DNA of 64,000 nt from Microbacteriaceae bacterium (GCA_027491295.1 JAIXWK010000002.1:556032-620031), one strand, 5' to 3'. Shown: positions 27,441 through 37,301, numbered from the stretch's first letter. Translations and numbers: made by a program. The notes: generated by a model not told the origin, from the sequence alone.

Positions 27441-27833
27441 ATGGAAATTGATTGGGTGGCTCTGAAAGCCGAAGCAACCAAGGCGATGAAAAAGGCCTAT
27501 GCGCCTTACTCAAACTTTCCAGTCGGTGCTGCTGCGCTCACCGACAAGGGTGAAATCATCTCCGGCTGCAATGTCGAAAATGCCTCATACGGGGTCGGGC
27601 TATGCGCTGAATGCTCTTTGGTTAGTGAGCTTTATCGCGTTGGTGGCGGGAAGCTAGTTGCGTTCTCCTGTGTCGATGGTGCTGGAAACACACTGATGCC
27701 CTGTGGTCGCTGTCGCCAGTTGCTTTACGAACACCACGCCCCTGGAATGTTGCTTGACACCGTATCGGGCATAAAGACGATTTACGAAGTATTACCTGAT
27801 GCCTTCGGGCCTGAACACCTGGAGCAAAAGTGA
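27441..27833 (+). CDS. cdd: Cytidine deaminase
   Basis: Deaminates (deoxy)cytidine to (deoxy)uridine. The ATG two bases after the permease stop gives 130 residues, the size of the homotetrameric enzyme. Zinc site: SGCNVENASYGVGLCAECSL with catalytic Glu in the CAE motif, and MPCGRCRQLLYE. SNFPVGAAAL is the substrate loop. The frame extends upstream into the permease gene but has no relevant sequence there. The GTG of deoA overlaps its stop. Confidence 0.96.
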   Translation: MEIDWVALKAEATKAMKKAYAPYSNFPVGAAALTDKGEIISGCNVENASYGVGLCAECSLVSELYRVGGGKLVAFSCVDGAGNTLMPCGRCRQLLYEHHAPGMLLDTVSGIKTIYEVLPDAFGPEHLEQK

Positions 27834-29107
27834 GTTTTTCCGCCGTCGAACTGATCATCAAAAAGCGCGAGCGGTTTGAGCTGAGCACCGAAGAGATTCG
27901 CTGGTTGATTGCAAACTACACGTCCGGTGCTGTCGCGGATGAGCAGATGTCTTCGATGGCAATGGCCATCTTGCTAAACGGTATGAATCGTCGTGAGGTT
28001 AAAGATCTAACTTTGGCGATGATTGACTCAGGCGAAAGACTTGAGTTCGAGGGGCTGGCGATGCCGACCGCGGATAAGCACTCAACCGGAGGAGTGGGCG
28101 ACAAGATCACCTTGCCGCTGGCACCTTTGGTTGCCTCATATGGTGTTGCGGTCCCGCAACTCTCTGGTCGAGGTCTTGGCCACACCGGTGGCACGCTCGA
28201 CAAGCTAGAGGCGATTCCAGGCTGGCAGGCCAGCCTTTCAAACACCGAGCTCTACTCGCAGTTGGCAGAGGTCGGAGCTGTTATTTGCGCTGCCGGTTCC
28301 GGTCTTGCTCCGGCCGATAGAAAGCTTTACTCGCTGCGCGATGTCACCGGCACGGTTGAGGCCATTCCGCTTATTGCATCCTCGATCATGAGCAAGAAGA
28401 TCGCCGAGGGCACCAAGGCATTGGTGCTGGACGTGAAAGTCGGCTCGGGTGCCTTTATGAAGACCTTAGACAGAGCTACCGAATTGGCTCAAACCTTGGT
28501 AGCACTGGGTCAAGATGCTGGCGTGAACACCTCAGCACTGTTGACAGATATGTCGACCCCGCTGGGTCTAAAGATCGGTAATGCCCTCGAGGTAGAAGAG
28601 TCGGTCGAGGTCTTGGCAGGTGGCGGTCCAGCGGACGTTATTGAACTCACCGTGGAACTTGCCAGGGAAATGCTGAGTCAGGCCGGAGTCAGCGGTGTTG
28701 ACCCTATCGAGAACTTGCGCAATGGCAAGGCCATGGACAAGTGGCGTCAGATGATTTCGGCACAGGGTGGTAATCCAGATGCAGAACTTCCAAAGGCAAA
28801 GCACTCTCACCAGATTCTGGCAACTGAGTCAGGTTTTGTTTCGCGCTTGGATGCCCTAGAAGTTGGAGTTGCATCCTGGCGATTGGGTGCGGGGCGTGAG
28901 CGCAAAGAGGACGCGGTTCAATTTGGAGCTGGTGTCGTGCTGAACGTTCAAATCGGGAGCCGAATCGAAGCCGGTCAGCCGTTGATGACTTTGTTCACCG
29001 ACACCGAGGAGAAGTTCGACCGAGCAATTGAGCTAGCTAGCGGAGCGGTAGAGATTTCTAACTCGTCGGTTGCCCAGCGTAAGCTCATCCTCGGCAGAAT
29101 CAGTTAG
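27830..29107 (+). CDS. deoA: Thymidine/pyrimidine-nucleoside phosphorylase
   Basis: Phosphorolyses pyrimidine nucleosides to base and (deoxy)ribose-1-phosphate. 425 residues. DKHSTGGVGDKITLPLAPLVA (phosphate site), SGRGLGHTGGTLDKLEAIPG and the DVKVGSGAFMKT loop define the family, with the C-terminal PYNP domain containing GAGRERKEDAVQFGAGV. GTG start overlaps the cdd stop. Confidence 0.96.
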   Translation: MSFSAVELIIKKRERFELSTEEIRWLIANYTSGAVADEQMSSMAMAILLNGMNRREVKDLTLAMIDSGERLEFEGLAMPTADKHSTGGVGDKITLPLAPLVASYGVAVPQLSGRGLGHTGGTLDKLEAIPGWQASLSNTELYSQLAEVGAVICAAGSGLAPADRKLYSLRDVTGTVEAIPLIASSIMSKKIAEGTKALVLDVKVGSGAFMKTLDRATELAQTLVALGQDAGVNTSALLTDMSTPLGLKIGNALEVEESVEVLAGGGPADVIELTVELAREMLSQAGVSGVDPIENLRNGKAMDKWRQMISAQGGNPDAELPKAKHSHQILATESGFVSRLDALEVGVASWRLGAGRERKEDAVQFGAGVVLNVQIGSRIEAGQPLMTLFTDTEEKFDRAIELASGAVEISNSSVAQRKLILGRIS

Positions 29108-29114
29108 GAACCCA

Positions 29115-30197
29115 TTGGACATTCAAGCCCTACCAAAAATCTCGCTGCACGATCACTTAGATGGCGGCCTGAGACCTCAGACCATCATCGAATTGTCTGA
29201 GAAGATCGGGCATGTCCTACCTGCGGACAACGCTCTGGACCTGGGTCGCTGGTTCTCAGAAGCTGCAAATTCTGGCTCATTGGTTCGCTACCTGGAGACT
29301 TTTCACCACACGGTTGCGGTTATGCAAACCCGCGAGGGACTAGAGCGCGTTGCCTATGAGGCGGTTATTGATCTTGCCGCAGAGAACGTGATCTACGCCG
29401 AACTCCGCTGGGCTCCAGAGCAGCACATCTCTCAGGGTTTAACGCTTGATGAAACCGTAGAGGCCGTTCAGGATGGTCTTGAGCGTGGCATGGCCGAGGT
29501 GGAAGACCGCGGTGGTTTTATTCGCACCGGTCAACTAGTAACCGCTATGCGTCACGCCGATCGTGCAATGGAAATTGCTGAGCTTGCGGTCCGTCACCGC
29601 AATGCGGGTGTGGTTGGTTTTGATATTGCGGGTGCCGAGAAGGGCTTTTTGCCAAACCTTCACAAGGCAGCATTTGATTACCTTGCGGAGGAGCTGTTCC
29701 CCGTCACCGTTCACGCCGGTGAAGCCGATGGCGTTGAGTCGATTCGCGATGCAATCGTCTCAGGTCGAGCACTGCGCCTAGGCCACGGAGTTCGTTTGGT
29801 TGAGGACATCATGTTCTCTAGGACCGAAGGCGACACTGACCTGGTAGTTCTTGGGCCGGTAGCGCAGTGGGTTCACGATCGCGGTATTGCGCTAGAAACC
29901 TCACCTTCTTCCAACCTGCAGACCGGTGCCTTTGAAATGCTCGGCGACACCATGGCGGATCACCCGTTCGATATCCTGTATGACCTTGGCTTCAAGGTGA
30001 CCGTCAATACCGACAACCGCCTTATGAGTGCAACCAATCTGACCAAGGAGTTAGAGATCTTGGTTGACACCTTTGGTTACAGCCTTGCCGACCTTGAGCA
30101 GTTCCAGCTAAATGCTGCCGAGGCTGCCTTCCAAGGGCTGCCTGAGCGCGAAGAGTTGATGGACATGATTGAGAACGGCTTCGCAGAGGCTCGCTAG
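29115..30197 (+). CDS. add: Adenosine deaminase
   Basis: Converts (deoxy)adenosine to (deoxy)inosine for phosphorolysis by DeoD. TTG at 29115 with AGGAA at 29106-29110 gives 360 residues starting M-DIQALPKISLHDHLDGGL; an open frame upstream lies inside deoA. Zinc ligands: HDHLDGGLRP near 11-20 and VTVHAGEADG, then LRLGHGVRLVED and VTVNTDNRLMS. The form ending NTDNRLMS is the actinobacterial variant. Confidence 0.95.
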   Translation: MDIQALPKISLHDHLDGGLRPQTIIELSEKIGHVLPADNALDLGRWFSEAANSGSLVRYLETFHHTVAVMQTREGLERVAYEAVIDLAAENVIYAELRWAPEQHISQGLTLDETVEAVQDGLERGMAEVEDRGGFIRTGQLVTAMRHADRAMEIAELAVRHRNAGVVGFDIAGAEKGFLPNLHKAAFDYLAEELFPVTVHAGEADGVESIRDAIVSGRALRLGHGVRLVEDIMFSRTEGDTDLVVLGPVAQWVHDRGIALETSPSSNLQTGAFEMLGDTMADHPFDILYDLGFKVTVNTDNRLMSATNLTKELEILVDTFGYSLADLEQFQLNAAEAAFQGLPEREELMDMIENGFAEAR

Positions 30198-30634
30198 TGC
30201 TAGCCCAAGCCTTCGGCCCAAATTCCATCGCTCACCATCTTGAGGTGACCGATTGGGAGGGTGCGATTAGCAGTGCGGTAGCACTTTTGGAAACCGACCT
30301 CAGGGTCACTTCCGAGTACCTAGCAGAGGTGCTGGCAATAAATCAAAAGCTTGGCCCGTATTTCGTTGTTGCACCCGGAATCGCAATTGCTCACGCAGCA
30401 CCGGGTATTGGAGTTCTGGAAACTGGCATGGCGCTACTAAGGCTTGAGGAGTCGGTTGTCTCCGGCTCGAACAACGATCCGGTGCGACTAGTTTTTGCGT
30501 TCTGCGCGGTCGATTCCGATAGTCACATCGAACTCTTGGCTAGCTTTGCGCAGGTAATGTCCGCCGAGGGAAACATGAATAGATTGTTAAATGAGCCCGA
30601 TCTCACAATCATTCGCAATTTATTGACCTCTTAG
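30197..30634 (+). CDS. PTS EIIA component, mannitol/ascorbate (UlaC-like) type
   Basis: 145 residues, one EIIA domain of the fructose/mannitol superfamily. The phosphorylated histidine should be His66 in PGIAIAHAAPG, where most relatives have a Pro before His-Ala. It starts at a GTG overlapping the add stop. An EIIB gene follows, but no EIIC channel gene is present anywhere in the window, so either the channel is elsewhere or the pair has become regulatory. Phosphate would come from HPr encoded outside the window. Confidence 0.85.
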   Translation: MLAQAFGPNSIAHHLEVTDWEGAISSAVALLETDLRVTSEYLAEVLAINQKLGPYFVVAPGIAIAHAAPGIGVLETGMALLRLEESVVSGSNNDPVRLVFAFCAVDSDSHIELLASFAQVMSAEGNMNRLLNEPDLTIIRNLLTS

Positions 30635-30650
30635 TTGGTTGGATAGCCTT

Positions 30651-30923
30651 GTGAAAGTTTATGCAGTCTGCGGTGCCGGTATCGGCACATCCGTCCTTCT
30701 AAAATCCAATGCCGACCGAGTATTGGCGGCTATGGGTGTTGAGGCGGAAGTCCAGGCTGTTTCGATAGCGGATGCCATTTCGGCAGAGTCTTTGGCTCAG
30801 ATTGTTCTGATTACTCCTGAGCTTCAGGAGCAAATTAAAGGCATTCGCTCCCAAGTGATTCCAATTGACAACATTTTCAACCTAGAAGAGATCGAGCAGA
30901 AACTTACTGCAGCGCTCAGCTAG
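30651..30923 (+). CDS. PTS EIIB component, lactose/ascorbate (UlaB-like) type
   Basis: 90 residues from GTG 30651 (an in-frame TTG at 30639 is the alternative). The N-terminal loop VCGAGIGTSVLLK carries the phosphocysteine Cys7, as in UlaB/SgaB. The remainder is an alpha/beta fold with PIDNIFNLEEIEQKL near the C-terminus. Receives phosphate from the EIIA encoded just upstream. The missing EIIC is noted above; position in a nucleoside-salvage operon suggests a pentose or nucleoside link. Confidence 0.85.
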   Translation: MKVYAVCGAGIGTSVLLKSNADRVLAAMGVEAEVQAVSIADAISAESLAQIVLITPELQEQIKGIRSQVIPIDNIFNLEEIEQKLTAALS

Positions 30924-30926
30924 TGT
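30921..30926 (+). promoter_or_regulatory. -10 element TAGTGT upstream of the PPOX-fold gene
   Basis: TAGTGT overlaps the EIIB stop codon and precedes the ATG at 30933 by six bases. Confidence 0.45.
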
Positions 30927-30932
30927 TTTGCC

Positions 30933-31586
30933 ATGGCTAATCCTGGCGGCACACAGCGCACCACCCTCAATCGAATTTCTCACAAGGCTGCTTTTGAGGT
31001 CAGCGATCTCTATTCGATCCTTGATGACAACCTGGTTGCCCACGTCGGTTTAGTTCAAGACGGCAGACCACTTGTGATCCCGATGGCATTTGGCCGGGTC
31101 GATGACACCCTCTACCTGCACGGCTCATCCGGTTCAAGACTTATGCGCCTGTTGCATGACGAGCCAGAGGTTTGTGTCTCCATCACCGAGCTAAAAGCAC
31201 TCAAGGTTGCGCGTTCAACTTTCAACTCGGGCATGCACTACCGATCGGTGGTGATTTTCGGCAAGGCAAGTTTGGTTGGCGATGACGAAAAGGATGCTGC
31301 GCTAGATGCCTTGAGCAATTCGATGATCCCGGGCCGAGTCCAAGAGGTTCGCTCCAGCACCAAGAAAGAGTTGGCTGCAACCATCATCGTTGCGCTGCCG
31401 CTCGATGAGTGCTCGGTGAAGATTTCCGTGAATGAGGTTGATGACGATGAGTCGGATCTAAATCAGGGAACCTGGGCTGGAATCGTGCCAATTATCACAA
31501 GCATTGGAACGCCGATTCCAGCCGACGAAGAGGCCGCGGGCCTAGAAGTCCCAGAGTCGATCAAACGCCTAGCTAGTAAGCGCTGA
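30933..31586 (+). CDS. Pyridoxamine 5'-phosphate oxidase-fold flavin/nucleotide-binding protein
   Basis: 217 residues with the split-barrel fold of the PPOX-like flavin-binding family: NLVAHVGLVQDGRPLVIPMAFGRVDDTLYLHGSSG near 33-67 and YRSVVIFGKASLV. Such proteins bind FMN, F420 or haem; the substrate cannot be told from sequence. It is last in the nucleoside region, with its own likely leaderless promoter, and overlaps the convergent phospho-sugar mutase by 14 bases. Confidence 0.75.
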   Translation: MANPGGTQRTTLNRISHKAAFEVSDLYSILDDNLVAHVGLVQDGRPLVIPMAFGRVDDTLYLHGSSGSRLMRLLHDEPEVCVSITELKALKVARSTFNSGMHYRSVVIFGKASLVGDDEKDAALDALSNSMIPGRVQEVRSSTKKELAATIIVALPLDECSVKISVNEVDDDESDLNQGTWAGIVPIITSIGTPIPADEEAAGLEVPESIKRLASKR

Positions 31587-33201
31587 GGAGCTGCTGAGCC
31601 CAGTCTTTGAGGCCGGTAAGCTTCGTCTTTGAATTCTCTTCCGATTCCGCAGTGACCTGCAGGTAGCACTTGAGCTTTGGCTCGGTTCCGGATGGCCTAA
31701 TGATTACCCGGTAAGAACTCGTGGTGAAGATAACGCCCTCGGTGGCAGGCAGGTTTTTACCGAGTTCTAGATTTTCAAACTCCGCAACTTCGCCAATGAT
31801 TTCAGCAACAGGGTTTGACTTCACATCGCTCATGATCTTGCCGATAACCGACAGGTCGGTTACTCGAATCGAAACCTGACCGGTGGCGACGTGTCCATAG
31901 CGCTTTGCCAATCCGCGAAGCAGGTCCAAAAGACTCATGCCTTCGGCCTTTAGGGTTGCGGCTAACTCCGCAATCGCAAGCGCTGCAGAGATACCGTCCT
32001 TGTCCGGAGTAAAGTCCGGATCGATGCAGTAACCCAATGCCTCTTCGTAACCAAAGCTCAGGTTCGGCACCTTTGAAATCCACTTGAATCCGGTGAGGGT
32101 CTGCTGGTATTTCAAGTTGTGGAAGGCTGCCACTTTGGCAAGGCTTGCAGAAACAATCGAGTTTGCCAAAGTGCCACTTTGCTTAGCCGAGGCAATCATC
32201 TCCGCGAGCAATAAGCCAACCTGATCACCGGTGAGCATTTGGTAGCCATTACCGCTTCTGACTCCAACTGCAAGCCGGTCGGCATCCGGGTCATTGGCAA
32301 TTATCAAGTCCGAGTGTTGAGTGAGAGCGTGCGCAAAGCTCAGGTCCATCGCCCCTGGCTCTTCAGGGTTTGGAAAAGAGACGGTGGGAAATTGGCCATC
32401 CGGTTCTTGCTGCTTGGCCACAGAGCTGAAGACAAACCCGGTGCTGTCAAAAACCGACTTCATGGTTTTGTAGCCAACGCCGTGCATGGCTGTGTAGGTG
32501 ATTCTCAGATCGCTGCGACCAGATTGATCGCTCGCTACTAGCGATGCTGCTCGAGCGACATAGGCATCTTCATCAGCCTGGCCGAGGGTCTCAATGTTTG
32601 AGGACTTTGGAATGTCCGAGAACTTGGTTTCTATTGCAATCTGATCTATCAGAGCAGCAATTTGCTTGTCCTGCGGTGAGACCAACTGCGAACAACCGTT
32701 TTGGCCACCGAGATAAACCTTGTAACCATTGTCTTTGGGTGGGTTGTGACTTGCCGTCACAATCACGGTTGCGCTGGCGTGAAATCTCTTGCCGGTGAAT
32801 GCGGCAACCGGGGTCGGCACAGCGGAGTCGAACAGTCTGGTTTTGATCCCGGCGCCCGCAAAGATTTCGGCCGAATCTTGCGCAAAGATCTCGGAATTCA
32901 CTCGACCGTCGTAGCCAACAACTACCGAGAGCTCACCGGTTTTATCTAGGTAATCCGAACGGTTGGCATTGAGAAAACGAGCAATTGCGTAGGCAGCCTG
33001 CGCAACCACAATGCGGTTCATGCGATTTGGTCCAGCGCCTAGCTCACCGCGAAGTCCCGCGGTTCCAAACTGCAGCCGAGAGTCAAAACGTAAAGCGAGT
33101 CCGGCTTCATCTTTTGCCCGGATGAGCTGTTCAAGTTCGAGGCGGGTTACCGGGTCTGGATCCTGGGCCAACCAGTTGTTGGCTAGTGCAACTAAATCCA
33201 T
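31573..33201 (-). CDS. Phospho-sugar mutase (phosphopentomutase/phosphoglucomutase-like)
   Basis: 542 residues, alpha-D-phosphohexomutase superfamily with four domains. Active-site phosphoserine loop ATVIVTASHNPPKDNGYKVY, metal loop IANDPDADRLAVGVR, sugar loop FGYEEALGYCIDPDF and phosphate-binding RPSGTEPKLKCYL. It directly abuts deoD on the same strand, so the probable job is moving (deoxy)ribose-1-phosphate to the 5-phosphate; glucose or mannose phosphate are alternatives. The same pair is seen in mycobacteria (pmmB-deoD). Confidence 0.88.
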   Translation of the reverse strand: MDLVALANNWLAQDPDPVTRLELEQLIRAKDEAGLALRFDSRLQFGTAGLRGELGAGPNRMNRIVVAQAAYAIARFLNANRSDYLDKTGELSVVVGYDGRVNSEIFAQDSAEIFAGAGIKTRLFDSAVPTPVAAFTGKRFHASATVIVTASHNPPKDNGYKVYLGGQNGCSQLVSPQDKQIAALIDQIAIETKFSDIPKSSNIETLGQADEDAYVARAASLVASDQSGRSDLRITYTAMHGVGYKTMKSVFDSTGFVFSSVAKQQEPDGQFPTVSFPNPEEPGAMDLSFAHALTQHSDLIIANDPDADRLAVGVRSGNGYQMLTGDQVGLLLAEMIASAKQSGTLANSIVSASLAKVAAFHNLKYQQTLTGFKWISKVPNLSFGYEEALGYCIDPDFTPDKDGISAALAIAELAATLKAEGMSLLDLLRGLAKRYGHVATGQVSIRVTDLSVIGKIMSDVKSNPVAEIIGEVAEFENLELGKNLPATEGVIFTTSSYRVIIRPSGTEPKLKCYLQVTAESEENSKTKLTGLKDWAQQLLSAY

Positions 33202-34023
33202 TTAGAGCTTGGTCACAATCTCAGCGAGTAGCTTGCCGATTCGGGCTTCGGCATTTCTGCCAGCCTCCAAAACTTCGGCGTGCGAAAGAGGTGTGGTTTG
33301 AATACCGGCAGCCAGATTGGTGATCAGCGACATTCCCATAATTTCCATGCCAGCTTCTCTAGCGGCAATCGCCTCGAGTGCGGTGGACATACCAACGATA
33401 TGACCGCCCATGATTTTGGCCATCTGAACCTCGGCAGGAGTTTCGTAGTGTGGGCCACGGAACTGAACGTAAACACCCTCATCTAGTGAGGCATCCACTG
33501 TCCTAGCCAAATCTCTTAGGCGCTTGGAGTAGAGATCGGTCAGGTCAATAAAGGTTGCCCCTTCCAATGGGCTGGAAGCCGTGAGGTTGATGTGATCAGA
33601 GATCAATACCGCAGCACCGCCGGCCCATTCCGGCTTGATGCCGCCTGCTCCGTTGGTCAAAATCATGGTCTTAGCGCCGGCTGCTGCAGCGGTTCTCACC
33701 GAGTGAACTACCGAGCGGACGCCGTGGTTCTCATAAAAGTGGGTTCGCGCTCCAATAACCAAAGCATGCTTGCCATTTGGCAGGCGGATCGAACGAATCG
33801 TGCCAACGTGCCCAACCACAGCTGGCTTTGAAAAGCCAATGATTTCGCTGCCTGGAATTTCACTTACCGTCTCACCAATTAGGTCAGCCGCCTTAGCCCA
33901 GCCAGATCCCAGTGTTAGAGCGATGTCGTGGGTTGAAATGCCGGAAATCTTTGCGATTTGAGTTGCAGCCTCTTGGGCTATTTCGAAGGGGTTAGCACCC
34001 TCGACGTTGAGTGGATTGACCAT
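33202..34023 (-). CDS. deoD: Purine nucleoside phosphorylase
   Basis: Trimeric PNP (PNP2/punA type) splitting inosine and guanosine. ATG at 34023 gives 273 residues starting MVNPLNVEGANPFEIA; the frame is open upstream. LTLGSGWAKAAD is the phosphate loop, GARTHFYENHGV, LTNGAGGIKPEW and FRGPHYETPAEVQMAKIMGG with GMSTALEAIAAREAGME mark the base and ribose sites. A TAGACT hexamer precedes the start by seven bases. The symbol follows the mycobacterial name; punA is equally good. Confidence 0.94.
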   Translation of the reverse strand: MVNPLNVEGANPFEIAQEAATQIAKISGISTHDIALTLGSGWAKAADLIGETVSEIPGSEIIGFSKPAVVGHVGTIRSIRLPNGKHALVIGARTHFYENHGVRSVVHSVRTAAAAGAKTMILTNGAGGIKPEWAGGAAVLISDHINLTASSPLEGATFIDLTDLYSKRLRDLARTVDASLDEGVYVQFRGPHYETPAEVQMAKIMGGHIVGMSTALEAIAAREAGMEIMGMSLITNLAAGIQTTPLSHAEVLEAGRNAEARIGKLLAEIVTKL

Positions 34024-34030
34024 AAAAATC

Positions 34031-34036
34031 AGTCTA
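34031..34036 (-). promoter_or_regulatory. -10 element TAGACT upstream of deoD
   Basis: On the minus strand TAGACT is seven bases before the deoD ATG, which is preceded only by a T-rich hexamer. Confidence 0.5.
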
Positions 34037-34064
34037 ACTAACCCCGCAACCCAGATTGGTAAGC

Positions 34065-34070
34065 GAGAAT
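34065..34070 (+). promoter_or_regulatory. -10 element GAGAAT upstream of lpdA
   Basis: GAGAAT lies six bases before GTG 34077 and only 28 bases from the opposed deoD -10, so the two promoters face away from one another in a 53-base gap. It does not match TANNNT at the first base. Confidence 0.35.
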
Positions 34071-34076
34071 GAACCC

Positions 34077-35498
34077 GTGACAAATTCATCTGCGAACCAA
34101 CATCGAATCGTAATCATTGGCGGTGGCCCTGGTGGCTACGAAGCAGCAAGGGCTGGCCGCCAGCTTGGTGCCGAGGTAATCCTTATTGAGGACAATGGCA
34201 TCGGCGGCAATGCCGTACTCACAGATGTGGTGCCATCCAAGACCCTGATTGCCACCGCAGACGCTGCTCAGCAGGTGGCCCAGGCCCAGAGCTTGGGAGT
34301 TACATTCTCGATTGACAACAAGCCTGTTAGGCCAAAGGTAGAAATCGACCTAGAGGCTGTAAACAAGAGACTTCTTGCTTTGGCGAAGAGCCAATCCGAG
34401 GACATGCTGGTTACATTGAAAAATGAAGGTGTTCGAGTCATTTCCGGTCGTGGAAAGCTTGATGGCAATCACCACGTTGTGGTTCAGCCGACCTTGGGCG
34501 GAAAGCCTGAGCGAATCGAAGCCAAGACCATCATCGTCGCAGTTGGCGCACACCCTAGAGAAGTTCCTGGATCCAAGCCAGATGGCGACCGCATTTTTAC
34601 TTGGAAGCAGCTCTACAACCTAAAGGCCCTACCTGAGCACATGATTGTGGTTGGTTCTGGTGTTACCGGTGCCGAGTTCGCTTCCGCTTATTTGCAACTG
34701 GGCAGCCAGGTCACGCTGATCTCCAGCCGCGACAAGGTACTCCCTGGAAATGATGCCGATGCGGCTGATTTGATTGAGGATGTTTTCCGCCGAGGCGGCA
34801 TGCAGATTCTGAACAAGTCTCGCGCAGTTTCAGTCGTAAACACTGGCACTGGCGTCCAGGTCACTTTGGAAGGTGGCGAGGTCATCGAGGGCAGCCACTG
34901 TCTAATGGCCGTTGGTGCAATTCCTAACACCGAAGGTCTTGGTCTTGAAGAGGCTGGCGTTGAGCTGACTGCAACCGGTCACGTGATTGCCAACAAGGTT
35001 GCCAGAACTTCCAGGGCAAATGTTTATGCGGTTGGTGACTGCTCGACCGCCATGCCACTTGCTTCGGTAAGTGCCATGCAGGGTAGAACTGCGGTCTACC
35101 ACACCATGGGAGATGTTGCCGCTCCAACCAGAATGCGCAATGTCGCATCGAATGTTTTCACCGCCCCGGAGATTGCATCTGTCGGCTGGTCTCAGGCTGA
35201 GATCGAACAGGGTCTGGTCCGCGGTGATATTCAGAAGGTAATGCTTGAGACCAACCCGAGAGCGAAGATGCAGGGAATCCGCGAGGGTTTCATCAAACTG
35301 TTTGCATCGATTGGCTCTGGCACCGTAATCGGTGGCGTTGTGGTCGCACCGAGGGCCTCGGATCTGATCTACCCAATCGCAGTGGCTATCGAGAATCGAC
35401 TAACGGTTGACCAGTTGGCTCGCACCTACACGGTCTACCCATCGCTTGCAGATTCAATCGCAGAGGCTGCCTCTGCTCTGCACCAACCGATTGACTAA
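34077..35498 (+). CDS. lpdA: NAD(P)H-quinone dehydrogenase, LpdA-type flavoprotein
   Basis: FAD disulfide-reductase-family protein lacking the redox disulfide. 473 residues from GTG 34077 (TTG 34056 also open). [14 protein letters not shown] near 11-24 binds [18 protein letters not shown] binds the nicotinamide nucleotide; [14 protein letters not shown] is the second FAD motif. Where dihydrolipoamide dehydrogenases have two cysteines, this protein reads [16 protein letters not shown], so it cannot act on lipoamide by the usual route. This matches M. tuberculosis LpdA (Rv3303c), a quinone reductase. It overlaps the convergent carboxylase gene by four bases. Confidence 0.88.
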   Translation: MTNSSANQHRIVIIGGGPGGYEAARAGRQLGAEVILIEDNGIGGNAVLTDVVPSKTLIATADAAQQVAQAQSLGVTFSIDNKPVRPKVEIDLEAVNKRLLALAKSQSEDMLVTLKNEGVRVISGRGKLDGNHHVVVQPTLGGKPERIEAKTIIVAVGAHPREVPGSKPDGDRIFTWKQLYNLKALPEHMIVVGSGVTGAEFASAYLQLGSQVTLISSRDKVLPGNDADAADLIEDVFRRGGMQILNKSRAVSVVNTGTGVQVTLEGGEVIEGSHCLMAVGAIPNTEGLGLEEAGVELTATGHVIANKVARTSRANVYAVGDCSTAMPLASVSAMQGRTAVYHTMGDVAAPTRMRNVASNVFTAPEIASVGWSQAEIEQGLVRGDIQKVMLETNPRAKMQGIREGFIKLFASIGSGTVIGGVVVAPRASDLIYPIAVAIENRLTVDQLARTYTVYPSLADSIAEAASALHQPID

Positions 35499-37267
35499 TC
35501 GGTTATATCGAGAATTCGAGTTCCCGCAGAGATTGTTGCTCCAACGCTTACGCCAATTGAGCTAATCGTTCCCGAGCGGTGAGCAGTTAGCGGCTGTTCC
35601 ATCTTCATTGCCTCAAGCACAACCACCAGGTCACCGACCTCAACATGATCACCTTCGTTGGCCGCAAGTTTGACCACGGTCGACTGCATCGGGGCTAGCA
35701 AGCTGTTGCCCTTGGCGCCGGTGTGGCTGGACGCTCCCGAGCTCTTCGCGCGCTTTGGAGCGTGACCTGCTGCAGAGCCAATTTCACCAACTAGCAAACG
35801 CTTGGGAACGCTTACCTCTAGACGCTTGCCTGAAACCTCGACAACCACATCGTGACGCGGTTCCGACTGAGGAAGGTCTTCAGTCTGACCAGACCAAGGC
35901 TCGATTGTGTTGTTCCATTCGGTCTCAATCCAGCGGGTGTAAACGCCAAACTTGCCACTCTCACCGGTAAAGGCGGGGTCGTTCACGATTGCGCGGTGGA
36001 AAGGTAAAACAGTCGGTAGCCCGTGAACCTGCATTTCTTCCAGCGCTCGTCTAGAACGCTGCAGTGCTTCGGCTCGAGTCGATCCAGTGACAATAAGTTT
36101 TGCAATCATTGAGTCAAAGTTTCCAGAGACAACATCTCCTGAAACCACGCCCGAGTCGACTCGAACGCCAGGTCCGCTTGGCGCTACAAACTGGTGAATA
36201 GCTCCAGGTGCCGGCAAGAAGCCGCGACCCGGGTCTTCTCCGTTGATGCGGAATTCGAAGCTGTGACCAGAAACCTTAGGGTCGCCATAGTCCAGCACTC
36301 CACCTTCGGCGATGCGGAATTGCTCGCGAACCAGGTCAAGACCGGTGACCTCCTCAGAAACCGGGTGCTCAACCTGGAGGCGGGTGTTGACCTCAAGGAA
36401 GGAAACCGTGCCATCTTGGGCAATAAGGAATTCACAAGTTCCCGCACCTTCGTAGCCAACTGCCTTGAGGATTGCTTTCGAGGATTCGTAGAGCCTGGCT
36501 TCTTGATCTGCGGTTAGGAACGGGGCCGGAGCTTCTTCGACCAGCTTCTGGTGACGACGCTGCAGTGAGCAGTCGCGGGTGGAGACAACCACTACGTTTC
36601 CGTGTTGGTCTGCAAGACACTGGGTCTCAACGTGACGAGGCTTGTCTAGGTATTTCTCCAAGAAGCATTCACCGCGACCAAAGGCTGCAATTGCCTCTCG
36701 GGTTGCGGATTCGAAAAGCTCTTGAATTTCGCTCGACTCGCGAACGATCTTGATACCACGCCCACCGCCACCGTATGCGGCCTTGATGGCCACCGGTAGG
36801 CCGTGGATCGCTACGAAATCCTCAACTTCTTTTACGGTTTCAACCGGGTTGATGGTTCCAGGTGCTAGCGGTGCTCCAACAGATTCCGCGACCTTGCGAG
36901 CCGAAACCTTGTCGCCCAGCTGTTCAATCGAGGCTGGCTTTGGACCAATCCAGATCAAACCTGCGTCAATAACAGCTTGAGCGAACTGAGCGTTTTCTGA
37001 CAGAAAACCGTATCCAGGGTGAACCGCATTTGCCTTTGCACGCTTTGCAACCGCGATCAACTTGTCCGAGACCAAGTAGGTTTCGGCGGCAGTCTCACCT
37101 TTTAGGGCGTAAGCCTCATCGGCTAGTTTGACGTGCTGCGCGTCACGGTCGCCATCGGCGTAAACCGCAACGGTTAGGATTCCAGCGTCTTTGGCGGCTC
37201 GAATGATACGAACTGCGATTTCGCCTCGGTTGGCAATTAGTAGCTTGGTAATTCGGCGCTGGGTCAT
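35495..37267 (-). CDS. accA3: Acyl-CoA carboxylase alpha chain (biotin carboxylase with biotin carrier domain)
   Basis: 590 residues. The biotin carboxylase part spans about 1-450 (ATP-grasp loop [32 protein letters not shown], and [20 protein letters not shown]) and the biotinyl domain about 520-590, with the biotinylated lysine in EAMKMEQP near 555. It carboxylates biotin for acetyl- or propionyl-CoA carboxylation with the AccD5 and AccE products encoded at 42.1-43.9 kb; BirA at 44.0 kb would attach biotin. A TATAAA hexamer at 37302-37307 on the minus strand may be its -10. Confidence 0.95.
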   Translation of the reverse strand: MTQRRITKLLIANRGEIAVRIIRAAKDAGILTVAVYADGDRDAQHVKLADEAYALKGETAAETYLVSDKLIAVAKRAKANAVHPGYGFLSENAQFAQAVIDAGLIWIGPKPASIEQLGDKVSARKVAESVGAPLAPGTINPVETVKEVEDFVAIHGLPVAIKAAYGGGGRGIKIVRESSEIQELFESATREAIAAFGRGECFLEKYLDKPRHVETQCLADQHGNVVVVSTRDCSLQRRHQKLVEEAPAPFLTADQEARLYESSKAILKAVGYEGAGTCEFLIAQDGTVSFLEVNTRLQVEHPVSEEVTGLDLVREQFRIAEGGVLDYGDPKVSGHSFEFRINGEDPGRGFLPAPGAIHQFVAPSGPGVRVDSGVVSGDVVSGNFDSMIAKLIVTGSTRAEALQRSRRALEEMQVHGLPTVLPFHRAIVNDPAFTGESGKFGVYTRWIETEWNNTIEPWSGQTEDLPQSEPRHDVVVEVSGKRLEVSVPKRLLVGEIGSAAGHAPKRAKSSGASSHTGAKGNSLLAPMQSTVVKLAANEGDHVEVGDLVVVLEAMKMEQPLTAHRSGTISSIGVSVGATISAGTRILDITD

Positions 37268-37301
37268 AATCGAACAGCTTAATGCCCTCTAAGCCTTGAA
37301 A

